NCBI RefSeq assembly: GCF_019049255.1
Contig: NZ_JAGMUJ010000191.1
Span: forward strand, 124,001-188,000
Length of the DNA: 64,000 nucleotides
Direction: 5' to 3'
DNA from: Streptomyces sp. AC558_RSS880
GTDB lineage: Bacteria > Actinomycetota > Actinomycetes > Streptomycetales > Streptomycetaceae
Under the pieces are notes generated by a model. It made no database searches, had not been told where the DNA came from, and was given only the letters and a program-made list of their open reading frames with translations. The stretch's first letter is position 1, and each line of letters opens with the position of its first letter. This document shows, piece after piece, positions 1 to 9,715 of this stretch. The translations under genes and the position numbers were made by a program.

Positions 1-1629
1 CGTTCCCTTCTTCGGGTCGGGGGTGAGCCAGCTGTCGGGGAACCGGCGCTGTTCGACGGCGTCGCCGAGGTGCTCGGGCCAGGGATTGGCTGCGGAGACG
101 TACAGGTAGCCCTGTTCATCGTCCTGGTCCTCGCGGGTGCGGAACGTGACCGTGCCGTCCTCGCTCTGGTCACGGGCCACCGTCAGGTACTCCTGACCGC
201 ACTCGCGGCAGAAGGACAACGGCAGCAGCAGCTTCTCCGGCTGCCCGGGCACCCGCTGCTGGTAGGTGCGGGTGATGTATCGGCTTTCGGCCGGCTCCAG
301 GGAGACGTACGCCGAGCCGCCCTTGGACAGGAACTGGTGCAGCCGGAAGGCGAACAGGGGCCGGTCGGTCTCCGGGTCACGGGCCTGCGAACCGGCCTGC
401 AGGGTGGCGCGGATGGCGTTCATGCAGGCGGTGTACGGCTCGTCGTCGGGCGCCTCCTTCGGGATGTCGAAGGCCTTCTCGCGCAGGGCACGCGCGGCGA
501 TTTCCACGGTGACGGGATCGGCGCGGACCAGCAGTTCCGTACCGTCCTCGTCGGCGACCTTGGTGAGCCCGAACGTGGTCTCGATCCAGCGGGCCAGCGG
601 GTCGGCGGCGAGCGCCGCGTACTCCTGCGGCGGGTTGTTCTCCCTTACCCGGGCGGCGAGTTCGGCGGAGGTGGGAGCGGCGTCCCCGGTCGCCCGGACC
701 AGGGTCTCGCCCACCACCTGTTCCGGGAGGATCTCCGTGTCGAACAACGTGGAGGCGACATCTGCGACGGCACGGCGGCGGGCGGCCGGGGTGCCGTCGG
801 TAGCCATGGTGGCGGAGGTGCCGACGCACTGCAGGTCGGGCGACTCGCACGCCTCACGCACGCGCCGCACCAGCACGGCGACGTCGGCGCCCTGTCGGCC
901 GCGGTAGGTGTGCAACTCGTCGAGGACGAGGAAGCGCAGGCCCTTGGCCCGACCGATGAGGCGCTTGCGCTCCTCGGGCCGGGTGAGCATCAGTTCCAGC
1001 ATCACGTAGTTGGTGAGCAGGATGTCCGGCGGGCTGTCGAGCACCGCGTCCTTGTCGGCCTGCTTCTCCTGGCCGGTGTAACGGGCGTACGTGACCGGCT
1101 CCTCGCCTTCGCCGTAGCCGGCGGTGAGGAACTTCTTCAGCTCGCCCATCTGACTGTTGGCCAGGGCGTTCATTGGATAGACGATGATCGCCTTGATGCC
1201 GGGGGGCGCTCCGGCGTCCTTCTCCCGCAGCACCCGGTCGACGATGGGCACGATGTAACCGAGGCTCTTGCCGGAGCCGGTGCCGGTGGTGAGCACGTAG
1301 GACTGCCGGGAGGCGGCGGCCTCGATGGCGTCGCTCTGGTGACGGTGGAAGGTGATGGGGCGGACGGTCGCGTCCGGCTTGTCCTTGCCGACACGGAAGA
1401 TGCGCTTGCACTCGGGATGCAGGAGGCCCAGGTCGTCGGCGAGATGGTCGACGGTACCGCCGCGCTCGAAGCTCGGGTTCAGTGAGAGCCAGGGATCGGG
1501 CCACTGGTCTCCATCAGCGAGGGATTTGGAGACCTTCTCACCGATGCGCGGATCGTCGATCACCACCGATCCGGACGTGTACTCCTTGTAGTCCTGGATG
1601 AGTCGGCGGTGCACCCCGAAGACGTCCAC
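1..1629 (-). CDS. DEAD/DEAH-box helicase of the YprA/DUF1998-associated type (partial, 3' end outside window)
   Basis: Superfamily 2 helicase, expected to unwind or translocate on nucleic acid with ATP. The frame stays open from a GTG at 1629 to base 1, giving 543 codons of the N-terminal part. Visible motifs: Q-motif region FHRHQ near residue 100, Walker A TTGTGSGKS at about 114-122, a DELH box near 236, motif III SATMA near 270, and a CRECG cysteine pair near 475, as in Lhr/YprA-like helicases. The GTG start has AGGA five bases upstream, and the resulting N-terminus (VDVFGVHRRLIQDY) resembles that of defence-associated helicases. It is divergent from the kinase at 1856. It could be the helicase of a larger system (DISARM- or Druantia-like), but no partner of those systems is visible here. 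Confidence 0.85.
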   Translation of the reverse strand, partial: MDVFGVHRRLIQDYKEYTSGSVVIDDPRIGEKVSKSLADGDQWPDPWLSLNPSFERGGTVDHLADDLGLLHPECKRIFRVGKDKPDATVRPITFHRHQSDAIEAAASRQSYVLTTGTGSGKSLGYIVPIVDRVLREKDAGAPPGIKAIIVYPMNALANSQMGELKKFLTAGYGEGEEPVTYARYTGQEKQADKDAVLDSPPDILLTNYVMLELMLTRPEERKRLIGRAKGLRFLVLDELHTYRGRQGADVAVLVRRVREACESPDLQCVGTSATMATDGTPAARRRAVADVASTLFDTEILPEQVVGETLVRATGDAAPTSAELAARVRENNPPQEYAALAADPLARWIETTFGLTKVADEDGTELLVRADPVTVEIAARALREKAFDIPKEAPDDEPYTACMNAIRATLQAGSQARDPETDRPLFAFRLHQFLSKGGSAYVSLEPAESRYITRTYQQRVPGQPEKLLLPLSFCRECGQEYLTVARDQSEDGTVTFRTREDQDDEQGYLYVSAANPWPEHLGDAVEQRRFPDSWLTPDPKKGT

Positions 1630-1855
1630 GTGATCCTCACTTGTTCCCGACGCGATCCACACGTCACCGTAGTGGGTGGAGGTACGAGTGGTACTGCCCC
1701 TCCCTCATCTCTATTAGATCAGCAATCTGTGAACAGAGTCAACACGCATACCGTCCTCGGCCGATGCACTGCACGCGCCGTCGTGCCACACTCTCCCCTG
1801 ACGACCGCCCGGGGCGCGGCGCCACGGGCACGGAGGGGACGGGGCCACAGCACGG
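1630..1855. promoter_or_regulatory. Divergent promoter region with shared island motif
   Basis: Intergenic region between the helicase and kinase 1. It contains CTGTGAACAGAGTCAA at 1727-1742, almost identical to the element at 12571-12586. On the minus strand the element begins with TTGACT, a good -35 hexamer, and an AT-rich stretch (TCTAATAG on the minus strand, around 1713-1720) could serve as the -10 for the helicase. Promoter assignment is inference; the repeated motif is seen directly. Confidence 0.5.
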
Positions 1856-2836
1856 ATGAACACGGGATCGCTGATCGCCGGTAGGTACCGGATCAAGAAC
1901 CTCATCGGTCGGGGCGGTATGGGCGTCGTCTGGCTCGCGCACGACGAGAACCTCGGCCGCGACGTGGCACTGAAGACCATGAGCACCGACCTCGGCCTCA
2001 CCGAGGAGCAACGCGCCCGCGACGCCGAACGGTTCCGCCGTGAGGCGCAGGCCGTCGCCCGGCTCGACCACCCCGGGCTGGCGACCGTCTACGACCTCGG
2101 CGAGGAAAACGGTACGCGTTTCCTTGTGATGCAGTATGTGATCGGGCTCTCGCTCGGTGACCGGATCATCGAGGAAGGCCCGCTCTCCGTCGAGGAGACC
2201 GCCTCGATCGGTGTGCAGATCGCCTCCGTCCTGGGTTCGGTTCACGCACGTGATGTCGTGCACCGCGATCTCAAGGGCAGCAACGTCGTCATCCGTACGG
2301 ACGGGGTGGTGAAGGTCCTGGACTTCGGTGTCGCCGCCTTCCTCGATCCCGAGGCGACATCGCTCACCACGACCGGAGAACGTCCCGGAAGCCTGGAATG
2401 CATGGCGCCGGAACAGATCCGGGGCAAGCCGGTCGACGCGCGCACGGACCTGTACGCGCTTGGCTGTCTGCTCTACGCGATGCTGACGGGTGAACCCGTC
2501 TTCGCCCACGACTCCGAACTCATGCTGCCCGGGATGATCCTGGAGAAGCCGCCCGCGCCGCCCCGGGAATTGCGCCGCGGAATCCCCACCGCGCTGGAGG
2601 AACTCGTGCTCCAGCTGCTGGCCAAGGAGCCCGACGAGCGGCCCGTTCACGCGGGTGAGGTGTGGCAGCGCCTCTCCGCGTGGTTACCCGCACGTCGTAC
2701 GCCTGAAGAGGCCCTGGTGCCGTGGGCGGAGGTGGACCCGCTGCGGCCCTTCACCCATCCGATGGGTCCCGACGCACGACCGGTGCGGGCCTGGGCCCGG
2801 GCGGTCGGCCGGCGGGGGCACGGTCCGGGCCTCTGA
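1856..2836 (+). CDS. Soluble Hanks-type serine/threonine protein kinase 1
   Basis: Predicted protein kinase of 326 residues, essentially the catalytic domain alone. Motifs in order: glycine loop GRGGMG at 18-23, ATP-binding Lys40 (VALK), HRDLKGSN with catalytic Asp138, and DFG with Asp156. No membrane segment, PASTA repeats or other sensor domain is visible, so it is probably cytosolic. It contains a TTA leucine codon at 2684-2686 (codon 277), so translation should need the bldA tRNA. It diverges from the DEAD helicase and converges on the pPIWI_RE gene. Kinases are known in phage-defence systems such as Pgl/BREX type 2 and Stk2; a role in sensing or regulation here is inference. Confidence 0.9.
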   Translation: MNTGSLIAGRYRIKNLIGRGGMGVVWLAHDENLGRDVALKTMSTDLGLTEEQRARDAERFRREAQAVARLDHPGLATVYDLGEENGTRFLVMQYVIGLSLGDRIIEEGPLSVEETASIGVQIASVLGSVHARDVVHRDLKGSNVVIRTDGVVKVLDFGVAAFLDPEATSLTTTGERPGSLECMAPEQIRGKPVDARTDLYALGCLLYAMLTGEPVFAHDSELMLPGMILEKPPAPPRELRRGIPTALEELVLQLLAKEPDERPVHAGEVWQRLSAWLPARRTPEEALVPWAEVDPLRPFTHPMGPDARPVRAWARAVGRRGHGPGL

Positions 2837-2892
2837 CCGCACGCGGCAACCACCCGGATCGCACACTCCCGCCGGCCCTGTTCCCTTCGGAA

Positions 2893-5800
2893 TCAGAATC
2901 CGAACAACGCCAACTGCTCCTGCTCATCAGCAGGTTCGGGCTGATCCGGTTCCAGGGCGAGACCCGCTGCCGCCGTCGTGGCCGGGTCGGGATCCGCCGC
3001 AGCGTCCGTCGCACTCTGCTCCTCCGGCGGGCTCACCGGAACCTGTGCGCCTTCCGCCGGGGCTTCCACGCCGTCCACCGGATCCTCTTCCCCCTCGGGC
3101 CGCGTCGGCAGCACGTACTGCTGGCCCAGGCCCGCCAGGTGCAGCGGCAGCGGCAGGGCGAGCGCCTGGGGGTAGTCGGGGGGCTGGCGCAGCAGGTGGG
3201 CGGCGAGGGCCAGGGCCTGCGGGTCGTCTCCGTCGTCGGTGTGGCAGCCGAGGACGGCCAGTTCGACGAGGGCGGGCATCCAGCCCACCACTCCCGTGTC
3301 GATGGTCGGCTCTCCCTTGCGCTTGCCCATCCTGAGCGGACGCGGCGCCAGTTTGTCTGCCTCCACCGCCGAGGAGCTGAACTGCACGGGCTTGGGAGTC
3401 GTGCTGTAGAAGACCCGGCCCGCTCCCTCACCTTCCGGGATCCACAGGTGCGGTGCGATGCCGTTGGGTCCGTCCTTGGGGTTCACCCCCCACCACTGGG
3501 CGGTCTCGCGGCCCTTCCCCGTGCGCACCCGCACCAGTCGCAGGTCCGGAGCGAGCCGCCGCGGTTCAGCGTGCCCATCACGGATGCGGTCCTGCTCCGT
3601 ACGGCCGTCCTGGAGCCAGGTCCAGTGCGACCGGGCGTTCTGCGCATCGACCAGGAGCATCGTGGGCCGGCGGCGCAGCGACGCACGTACCTTCTGTAGC
3701 CACTCCTCCGCGGTCCGCCGCTGCTCCTCACGGTCGGCGCGCCAGCTGCGCCGGCGGCTGGCGGGCACCGCCTCACCCTCCGCCCGTGGCGCCGGCACGG
3801 AGGGCCGTACCTCGGCGAGATGGGTGAGCCTGAGCAGCATGACGGGGTACGGCACCCACGCCCCGGCGCCGTCGTCGGCGTCCGGGTCCCAGCCCTGGAC
3901 CCGGGCCAGACCGCTCCCGGGGGCCTGGGGGGTGACCAGGACGGCGACCGGGACATCGGCGGCCCAGCGGTTGCGCGCGGTGTGGTTCTTGCGGACCATC
4001 CAGACCGCTGCGTACCGCATCCCCTGCGGGACGCCCTGTTCGATACCGTGCTCGGGATGGACCCGAGCGCCCAACTGCCGCAGTCCGTCGTCCCAGGCCA
4101 TCAGGGCCCGGTGGTCCATGCTGCCCAGGGAGTTGTATCCCTTGGTCTTCTTGGGGAGCGCCACGAACTGTGTGACGAAGCCGGCGTCGGCGCAGCCGAG
4201 CCGCAGGGCGAACTTGGAGTCGTGGTCCCGGGACGCGAAATCGGCGGGGCGGTCGATCTCGACCAGGGCCAGTGCGGGCGCCTCCCCGGTCCGGTCGCCG
4301 GTCAGCCACGCCGCCGTCTCGGCCCGCCGCTCCCCCACGGCCGCGGTGACCGCTTCTCGGCTACGCCGTACGCCCTCCGGAAGGTCGAGGCCCGCGGTCA
4401 GGGCCCGGCCGGTGCCATCATCAAGGCGCACGACGGGCCGCAGGCACCGCACGCGGACGGTGAGTTCCGGCGCCTGCCACTCGTGCACCACCGGACGGCC
4501 CGGGTTGGCAGCGTCGTACTCCTGCTCGGTGAAGGAACCACCGTCGCCCTTGAGGCCGAGCCGCGTGGCGAGTGCCCCGAGGGCCGCGTCTCGCATCTCG
4601 GCCGACTGCCACAGCAGCCGCGTTTCCAGTACCGGTCGGCCGTCCTCGGTCCGCCTGGCGCCGAGTTCTCCGACAGCGAAAGCCACCGCCGCCCGACGCT
4701 CGGCGCAGCGACGGGTCTCCTCCTCTTCCCGTGCCGCCTTGGGGACACTGGAGGGCGGGGCGTTGAGCGGTTTGGCCGCAGCGAGCGCGGTGTGCGTGAG
4801 GTCCGGTGCCGTACGCAGTTCGGCGGGAAGGGCCGCTTGCGCCCAGGCCGTCAGCTCCGAACACTGGTTCGACATCAGGCCGGCCTTGACCTCGTGGCCG
4901 CCCATCGCGGTGCGGTACACGATCCCGGCCCGTGCGTCGCGCCGCAGCCACTCCTCCGGGTCCGTCAGGATCGCGTCGGCGTCAGGGAACGGTTCGCCGA
5001 GGGAGACGTCCTGGAGCAGCCGGGCCGGGCCACCGAAGGCCCAGCCTTCGGCGAACTCGCCCCGCTCCTTGTCCCAGCGTCGCTCCAGCTGGGCGACGGC
5101 GTACCGCTCGCTGAGCGGCACTCCGGGCAGCACCGGCACCCGGGGGCGCAGCAGCACCGTGGTCCGGCTTCCGTACGGCAGCCGTACCCGTCCCGTCGCG
5201 GGTGACGTGCGCGTCGCCCAGCGGCGGATGGACCAGTGGAGGTGGAAACGGGGCAGAGGGTCGAACGGCACGGTGTGCAGGGTGATGTTGAGGACGACGG
5301 AGAACCACCAGGTGCCCTTGCCGGGCGACGGCTCGTACGGCAAGGGCTGCGAGACCAGCTCCGCGCCCTGGTCCCTGGGGCCGCGCGGCATGGCGCGGAA
5401 GTGCAGCCGCCCGCCCTCGTACGGGTACGGTCCCAGGGCCAGGACTCGGCGGGCCAGCCAGTCCGTGGTGAGGGTGAACTGGTGGGGGGCAGGCGCGGCG
5501 GTGCCGCCCCGGGTGCGGTCGCAGACCAGCAGTTCGCGTTCGACGGGCTCCCACTCGGGCGGGTGCTCGGCGAGCTGGGCGCGGACGTCCTTGAGCAGGG
5601 GCCGATGCTCCGGTTCGGGCCGCAGCTCGCGCAGCCAGCGGCCCAGCAGCGGAGTGAGGACGTGCGGGGGCAGCGGGTCGGGGGCGTCCTCGGCAACGTA
5701 CAGCCAGCGCTCCGGTTCCTCTCCCCGCTCGTGGAAGGGCGGCCGGGGCAGCACGAGGACGTCCGGGACGAAGGCCTGCAGGACCTGTTCGAGGCGGCGG

Positions 5801-5976
5801 GTGGGTACGGTCCGGTACGGCTCCGCCTGCGGGTCACGGCCGGCGCTGCACAGGGCGAGAATCGCGTCCCGCCACTGTTCGGGGAAGGGCAGGGCGCGGT
5901 AGCGCGCGGTCAGGGTCGTCCCGGGGTCGGCCGGGAGCCAGGCGGCGGTGCGGACGGTGCGGTAGTTCACGGGCAT
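2893..5976 (-). CDS. pPIWI_RE family protein (predicted prokaryotic Argonaute/PIWI relative)
   Basis: Large protein (1027 aa) recognised as the PIWI-like component of the pPIWI_RE three-gene island, through its size, overall pattern and neighbours. The N-terminal half matches the variable DUF3962-like region. The C-terminal half carries the predicted RNase H-fold PIWI module, with an LVEIDRPADF strand near 570, LLVDAQNARSHW near 774, RVFYSTTPKPVQFS near 860 and a conserved tail ending in LPLHLAGLGQQYVLP before an acidic low-complexity C-terminus. The start at 5976 is set by a strong AAGGAGG seven bases upstream. It lies 55 bp behind the helicase, apparently as last gene of the operon. The family has been proposed to act on RNA-DNA hybrids of invading DNA; that role is prediction. 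I did not verify the catalytic residues by alignment. Confidence 0.8.
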   Translation of the reverse strand: MPVNYRTVRTAAWLPADPGTTLTARYRALPFPEQWRDAILALCSAGRDPQAEPYRTVPTRRLEQVLQAFVPDVLVLPRPPFHERGEEPERWLYVAEDAPDPLPPHVLTPLLGRWLRELRPEPEHRPLLKDVRAQLAEHPPEWEPVERELLVCDRTRGGTAAPAPHQFTLTTDWLARRVLALGPYPYEGGRLHFRAMPRGPRDQGAELVSQPLPYEPSPGKGTWWFSVVLNITLHTVPFDPLPRFHLHWSIRRWATRTSPATGRVRLPYGSRTTVLLRPRVPVLPGVPLSERYAVAQLERRWDKERGEFAEGWAFGGPARLLQDVSLGEPFPDADAILTDPEEWLRRDARAGIVYRTAMGGHEVKAGLMSNQCSELTAWAQAALPAELRTAPDLTHTALAAAKPLNAPPSSVPKAAREEEETRRCAERRAAVAFAVGELGARRTEDGRPVLETRLLWQSAEMRDAALGALATRLGLKGDGGSFTEQEYDAANPGRPVVHEWQAPELTVRVRCLRPVVRLDDGTGRALTAGLDLPEGVRRSREAVTAAVGERRAETAAWLTGDRTGEAPALALVEIDRPADFASRDHDSKFALRLGCADAGFVTQFVALPKKTKGYNSLGSMDHRALMAWDDGLRQLGARVHPEHGIEQGVPQGMRYAAVWMVRKNHTARNRWAADVPVAVLVTPQAPGSGLARVQGWDPDADDGAGAWVPYPVMLLRLTHLAEVRPSVPAPRAEGEAVPASRRRSWRADREEQRRTAEEWLQKVRASLRRRPTMLLVDAQNARSHWTWLQDGRTEQDRIRDGHAEPRRLAPDLRLVRVRTGKGRETAQWWGVNPKDGPNGIAPHLWIPEGEGAGRVFYSTTPKPVQFSSSAVEADKLAPRPLRMGKRKGEPTIDTGVVGWMPALVELAVLGCHTDDGDDPQALALAAHLLRQPPDYPQALALPLPLHLAGLGQQYVLPTRPEGEEDPVDGVEAPAEGAQVPVSPPEEQSATDAAADPDPATTAAAGLALEPDQPEPADEQEQLALFGF

Positions 5977-6031
5977 GGCGAAACCTCCTTCGGAGGATGC
6001 GGCGGTGGCGTGCGGGCCGGCGCCGGCCGTC

Positions 6032-9000
6032 TCAGCGGACGGGCCGGTGATGGCCGAGGGCCTGCAGGGCGTCGTGGAAGGGCCGGTAGAGCAGCCGGGC
6101 CAGTGCCGGGTCGGCCGGGTCGGGAAAGGCGTCCGGATCGGCATCGGGGGCGAAGTACGGTGACAGAACCGACCGCAGGGCCCGCAGCAGACCGTCGGCG
6201 GCCGGGACGGCGGCGCCCGAGGCCGTAGGAGCGAGGGACCGCGCCAGCCGGGGAGCGAAGGCCGCGTCGACGAACACGACCCTGGCGGGTACTCCACCGC
6301 GTACCAGGCGGCCGATGACCTGCCACATGGTGACCAGTTGGTCCCATGCGAACGCGCGCTTCTCCCAGGGGGACAGCCGGGAGTAGATGTAACGCCGAGA
6401 CAGCAGCCGACGCCACTCCTGGCGGCCCGCGAACCTCAGATCACGGCCCGCCTGGTCCAGCGTGGTGGCCTGGGCCACCAGCTCGGTGAAGGTGGCGGGC
6501 CCCGGAAGGTCGTCGGCTCGCGGCCGGTCGCGGACGAAGCGACTGATCCAGTCGTTGACGGCGAAGACCGACAGGGACAGCTCGTCGGGCCGGGGATGCG
6601 GGCGGGCGAGGAAGAGCGCGGTGCCGAAGGCGGCGTTGCGCTGGACGTTGAGGATGTTGTGGCCGCGTTCGACCGCCAGCAGCGGGGCGACCAGGACTTC
6701 CGCGGCCGGGTCCTCGGCGAACAGCGCGAGATCGCCGCGGCGCAGGGTGGACGAGGTGGTCCCGCCCTCCGCGAAACCCATGCCGTGCAGGGCCTGGTCG
6801 AGGTCGGCGTCATCCGGTACGAGCACCCGGACCCGGCCCTGCCACCGCTCCTCGGCGTCCAGGGTGTCGGCGACGGCGTAGGCCTCCCGGTAGCTTCCCA
6901 CCAGCAGCAGTGCCCGCTTGCGGTGGTCGTCGGCGACCTTGGCCAGTTCCAGGTCGAGAGGGCTGTCGCAGCCGCCGGGGCCGGGGCGGCCCAGCTTCGC
7001 GGCGATCGCGCGCGCCTGGGTGGTCCGGGCCTTGGGGGCCGTCCCGGACAAGCTCATCGGCCTGCCCTCCTCGTCGTAGAGGAAGTGGGTGTCGAAGCGG
7101 GTGCGCGCCACCGCTTCGAGCGATCGGGCGGACGGTTTCAGGACCGCTCCCACCGGGGCGAGCACGTGGGCCCGGGTGGACTCGCCGGCCCAGCTGGTTC
7201 CCGACATCAGCACCACATGGGGGCCCGGGCGGCCGGCCGCACGGTCCGCGCCCAGCTCCGGGAGGGAAAGGAGGAGCTCACGTCCGACGCCGGCACAGCG
7301 GAAGAAGCGCAGGGTTCCGCTGGTGCGGCCGATCTCGTCACGCTCCCGGTCATCGGGGAGGTACTGGAAACCGAGGACGTTACCCATGGGCGCCTCCGGG
7401 ATCAGCGGCGCGTAGTCCAGGGGGGCGCGGCGGGCCAGTTCCTTGCCCTGGGTACCGAGACGCAGCGCGGCCTCCACGTGCGGCCACAGGTGGGTGAGGC
7501 GGTCCAGGCGCTGGTGCAGGGCGGACAGGAGCAGGGTGAACTCCAGGCGACGGCAGGTCAGGTCCAGCCACTTCTCGTACGCCTCCCCGGTCGACGCCCG
7601 GCCGCCATCCGCGACCGGGGTCTGCCGCAGCATCTCGCCGAGAAGCCCGCGGACCCGGTCCCGGGTGCGGGGAGCGGACAAGCCGTGCAGGAGGTCCTGG
7701 GCGGTCTCGATCATGGTGTCGGTGAGCGTGCCGCGCCGCCCGCGGCCGCCGAGCGGGTCGTCGCGGAAGGCGTCGAGCAGCGCGGCCAGTTCGTCCCGAC
7801 GCGGGTCCCGGGGTGCGGTGGGTGCCGTGTCGGGTTCCTTGCCGTCGGTGTCATCCTCGTATCCCTCGTACAGTTCCTGTTCGTCGGCTACCGCTTCAAG
7901 GTCGTCCGCGGCGTGGAAGGCGTCGGGGCCCGGTACTCCGTCGAACCAGTCGGCGAGGAGCTTCTCCTGGAGCGCCCAAGGGCTGAAGTACTCGGTGTCG
8001 ACCCAGTCCCTCAGCGGTTCGTCGGAGATCAGCAGGCGGTACAGCCGGTCGGCGGCAACCGTGACGACTGCCAGGGCCGCGTTCCACTGTTCGACCTGGC
8101 GGTCCGTCAGTGGGAGCCGTCCCTGCCGGGAGAGTTCCTCGATCTTGTGCGTGTGCAGCCGGTCGAGCCAGGACTCGAGACCGGGTTGGACGAGGGTGGC
8201 CGACGGGGCGAACAGCTCGTCGAATTTCATCTGCACGGAATCGGCCTCGTCGACGAAAATGATGTCGCTGCGGATGCAGGCCAGCTCCAGTTGCCGCAGC
8301 CGCTCGTCGTTGAGATGCGAGGGCACCGCGCTCTGCACCAGGCTGGCCGGGTTCGCCACCCAGATCAGCGCGTCGACCTGCGCACGGACCGACCGGTGGC
8401 GCGGGCACTCGGCCCAGATGGGGCAGCCGTGGGGGGAGCCCTTCGGTTCCTGGTCGGCGGGCGCGACCTCGCCGGTGCGGGACGTGCCCGGTTCCCAGAC
8501 GGCGGGGAGGGCATCAGGACCCTGGGCTGCCCGCCCGACGCCTCGCTCGAGGGCGTTCCGCTCCGGATACAGGGTCGTGCACGGCGCGTCGGCATAGCGC
8601 AACGGTCTGGCCGCCTCGGTTCCCCGGAGCGCGTCCACGACGCACGCCGTACTCAGCTCGTCGAAACCCTGCGCATCGTGGTCAAGGAGGTTGTCCAGGC
8701 CGCGGGAAGCGAGCCGGCGGTGGAGTCGCTGCACATGTGTCTCGCGTGTGCTCGCCCCGAGCAGCGGAACGGCGGACAGGCCGAGAGCGGTGAACAGCTC
8801 GCACAGGCGAAGCTGTTCGGCGGCGTCCCCCACGACGATGGTGGTGCGCAGCGGGATCTCCCGGCGGGCGGCCCACACCGCGACCAGTGTCATCAGCGTG
8901 CTCTTGCCGGCGCCCACCATGCCCGCCAGGTGCAGCAGGCCGTCCAGCCGCAGCGCGTCGCCGTCGGTGAAGCCGCGCCCGTCCGCGTCCCGTGGCGCGA

Positions 9001-9715
9001 TGCGCACGTCCGCCATGCGCGCCTCCCAGTTCCCCGGCCGCTCGACCCCCGCTTCCCGTTCGGTACGGTCCATCCACCGGGCAGTGCCGACGAGTTCGTC
9101 CTGCGTGACGGTGAGCGGCGCGGCCCTCCCGGCACGTCCCACGGACAGATCGTGTCCGGAAGGGCTCTCCAGGACGAGGAGCTCAGGAATCGTGACCGAT
9201 GTGGTCCGGCGCAGTTCCCGAAAACTGCTGCGGCCCGCCGGTGCCAGAGGAAGCGGCCTGCGGACGAAGTCGGGGACCCGGGCCAGGGCCTGGTCATACA
9301 CGGCGACACGGCCGGCCGCGACGGTCGGCAGCAGCGGTCGGGGCGCGGTCCGCTCGCGAGGGCCCGGCAGATCGTAGGCGCGCAGCCGTTCGGGAACCAG
9401 GCGGTACACGTCGAGCGCCTGGTGCCAGGCGCGTCCCCGCCGGAGCGTCCACAGCATATGGCGGGCGGCGGTGAGCATCGTCTCGTGCTCGCGGGTGTGC
9501 GCCAGGCCGGCGGCACGGGCGAAGGGGTAGCCGCCCAGCAGTGTGTAGGCGCCCTCGGCCGGCTCCTGCGGCGCGAGACGCTGCAGCAGGCGCAGCGCCA
9601 GTTCGACCTGGCACACATGGACGGGCTTCACTCCGTCGAGCCCGTCGGGCAGCCCGTTCCACACCAGGGCCAGATCGCGGCTCACCGGCCGGTGCCAGCT
9701 CTCACGGTCACGCAC
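6032..9715 (-). CDS. DinG-like helicase of the pPIWI_RE island
   Basis: Predicted superfamily 2 DNA helicase (1227 aa), the expected helicase partner of pPIWI_RE. Walker A GMVGAGKST lies near residue 265, a DEAD-like IIFVDEADS near 488, and a motif VI-like QVIGRLVRGG near 1135. Cysteines (PCTTLYP, then GCPIWAEC near 430) between motifs I and II may correspond to the Fe-S cluster region of XPD/DinG enzymes. An acidic linker lies around 625. The GTG start at 9715 overlaps the end of the REase gene by 8 bp, indicating translational coupling. An in-frame ATG upstream (9754) lies deeper inside the REase gene and is less likely. Confidence 0.8.
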   Translation of the reverse strand: MRDRESWHRPVSRDLALVWNGLPDGLDGVKPVHVCQVELALRLLQRLAPQEPAEGAYTLLGGYPFARAAGLAHTREHETMLTAARHMLWTLRRGRAWHQALDVYRLVPERLRAYDLPGPRERTAPRPLLPTVAAGRVAVYDQALARVPDFVRRPLPLAPAGRSSFRELRRTTSVTIPELLVLESPSGHDLSVGRAGRAAPLTVTQDELVGTARWMDRTEREAGVERPGNWEARMADVRIAPRDADGRGFTDGDALRLDGLLHLAGMVGAGKSTLMTLVAVWAARREIPLRTTIVVGDAAEQLRLCELFTALGLSAVPLLGASTRETHVQRLHRRLASRGLDNLLDHDAQGFDELSTACVVDALRGTEAARPLRYADAPCTTLYPERNALERGVGRAAQGPDALPAVWEPGTSRTGEVAPADQEPKGSPHGCPIWAECPRHRSVRAQVDALIWVANPASLVQSAVPSHLNDERLRQLELACIRSDIIFVDEADSVQMKFDELFAPSATLVQPGLESWLDRLHTHKIEELSRQGRLPLTDRQVEQWNAALAVVTVAADRLYRLLISDEPLRDWVDTEYFSPWALQEKLLADWFDGVPGPDAFHAADDLEAVADEQELYEGYEDDTDGKEPDTAPTAPRDPRRDELAALLDAFRDDPLGGRGRRGTLTDTMIETAQDLLHGLSAPRTRDRVRGLLGEMLRQTPVADGGRASTGEAYEKWLDLTCRRLEFTLLLSALHQRLDRLTHLWPHVEAALRLGTQGKELARRAPLDYAPLIPEAPMGNVLGFQYLPDDRERDEIGRTSGTLRFFRCAGVGRELLLSLPELGADRAAGRPGPHVVLMSGTSWAGESTRAHVLAPVGAVLKPSARSLEAVARTRFDTHFLYDEEGRPMSLSGTAPKARTTQARAIAAKLGRPGPGGCDSPLDLELAKVADDHRKRALLLVGSYREAYAVADTLDAEERWQGRVRVLVPDDADLDQALHGMGFAEGGTTSSTLRRGDLALFAEDPAAEVLVAPLLAVERGHNILNVQRNAAFGTALFLARPHPRPDELSLSVFAVNDWISRFVRDRPRADDLPGPATFTELVAQATTLDQAGRDLRFAGRQEWRRLLSRRYIYSRLSPWEKRAFAWDQLVTMWQVIGRLVRGGVPARVVFVDAAFAPRLARSLAPTASGAAVPAADGLLRALRSVLSPYFAPDADPDAFPDPADPALARLLYRPFHDALQALGHHRPVR

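Noticed and set aside
70..1485. Long plus-strand open frame over the DEAD helicase
   Set aside because: Antisense shadow of the helicase; Gly/Val/Arg-rich without motifs, as usual opposite high-GC genes.
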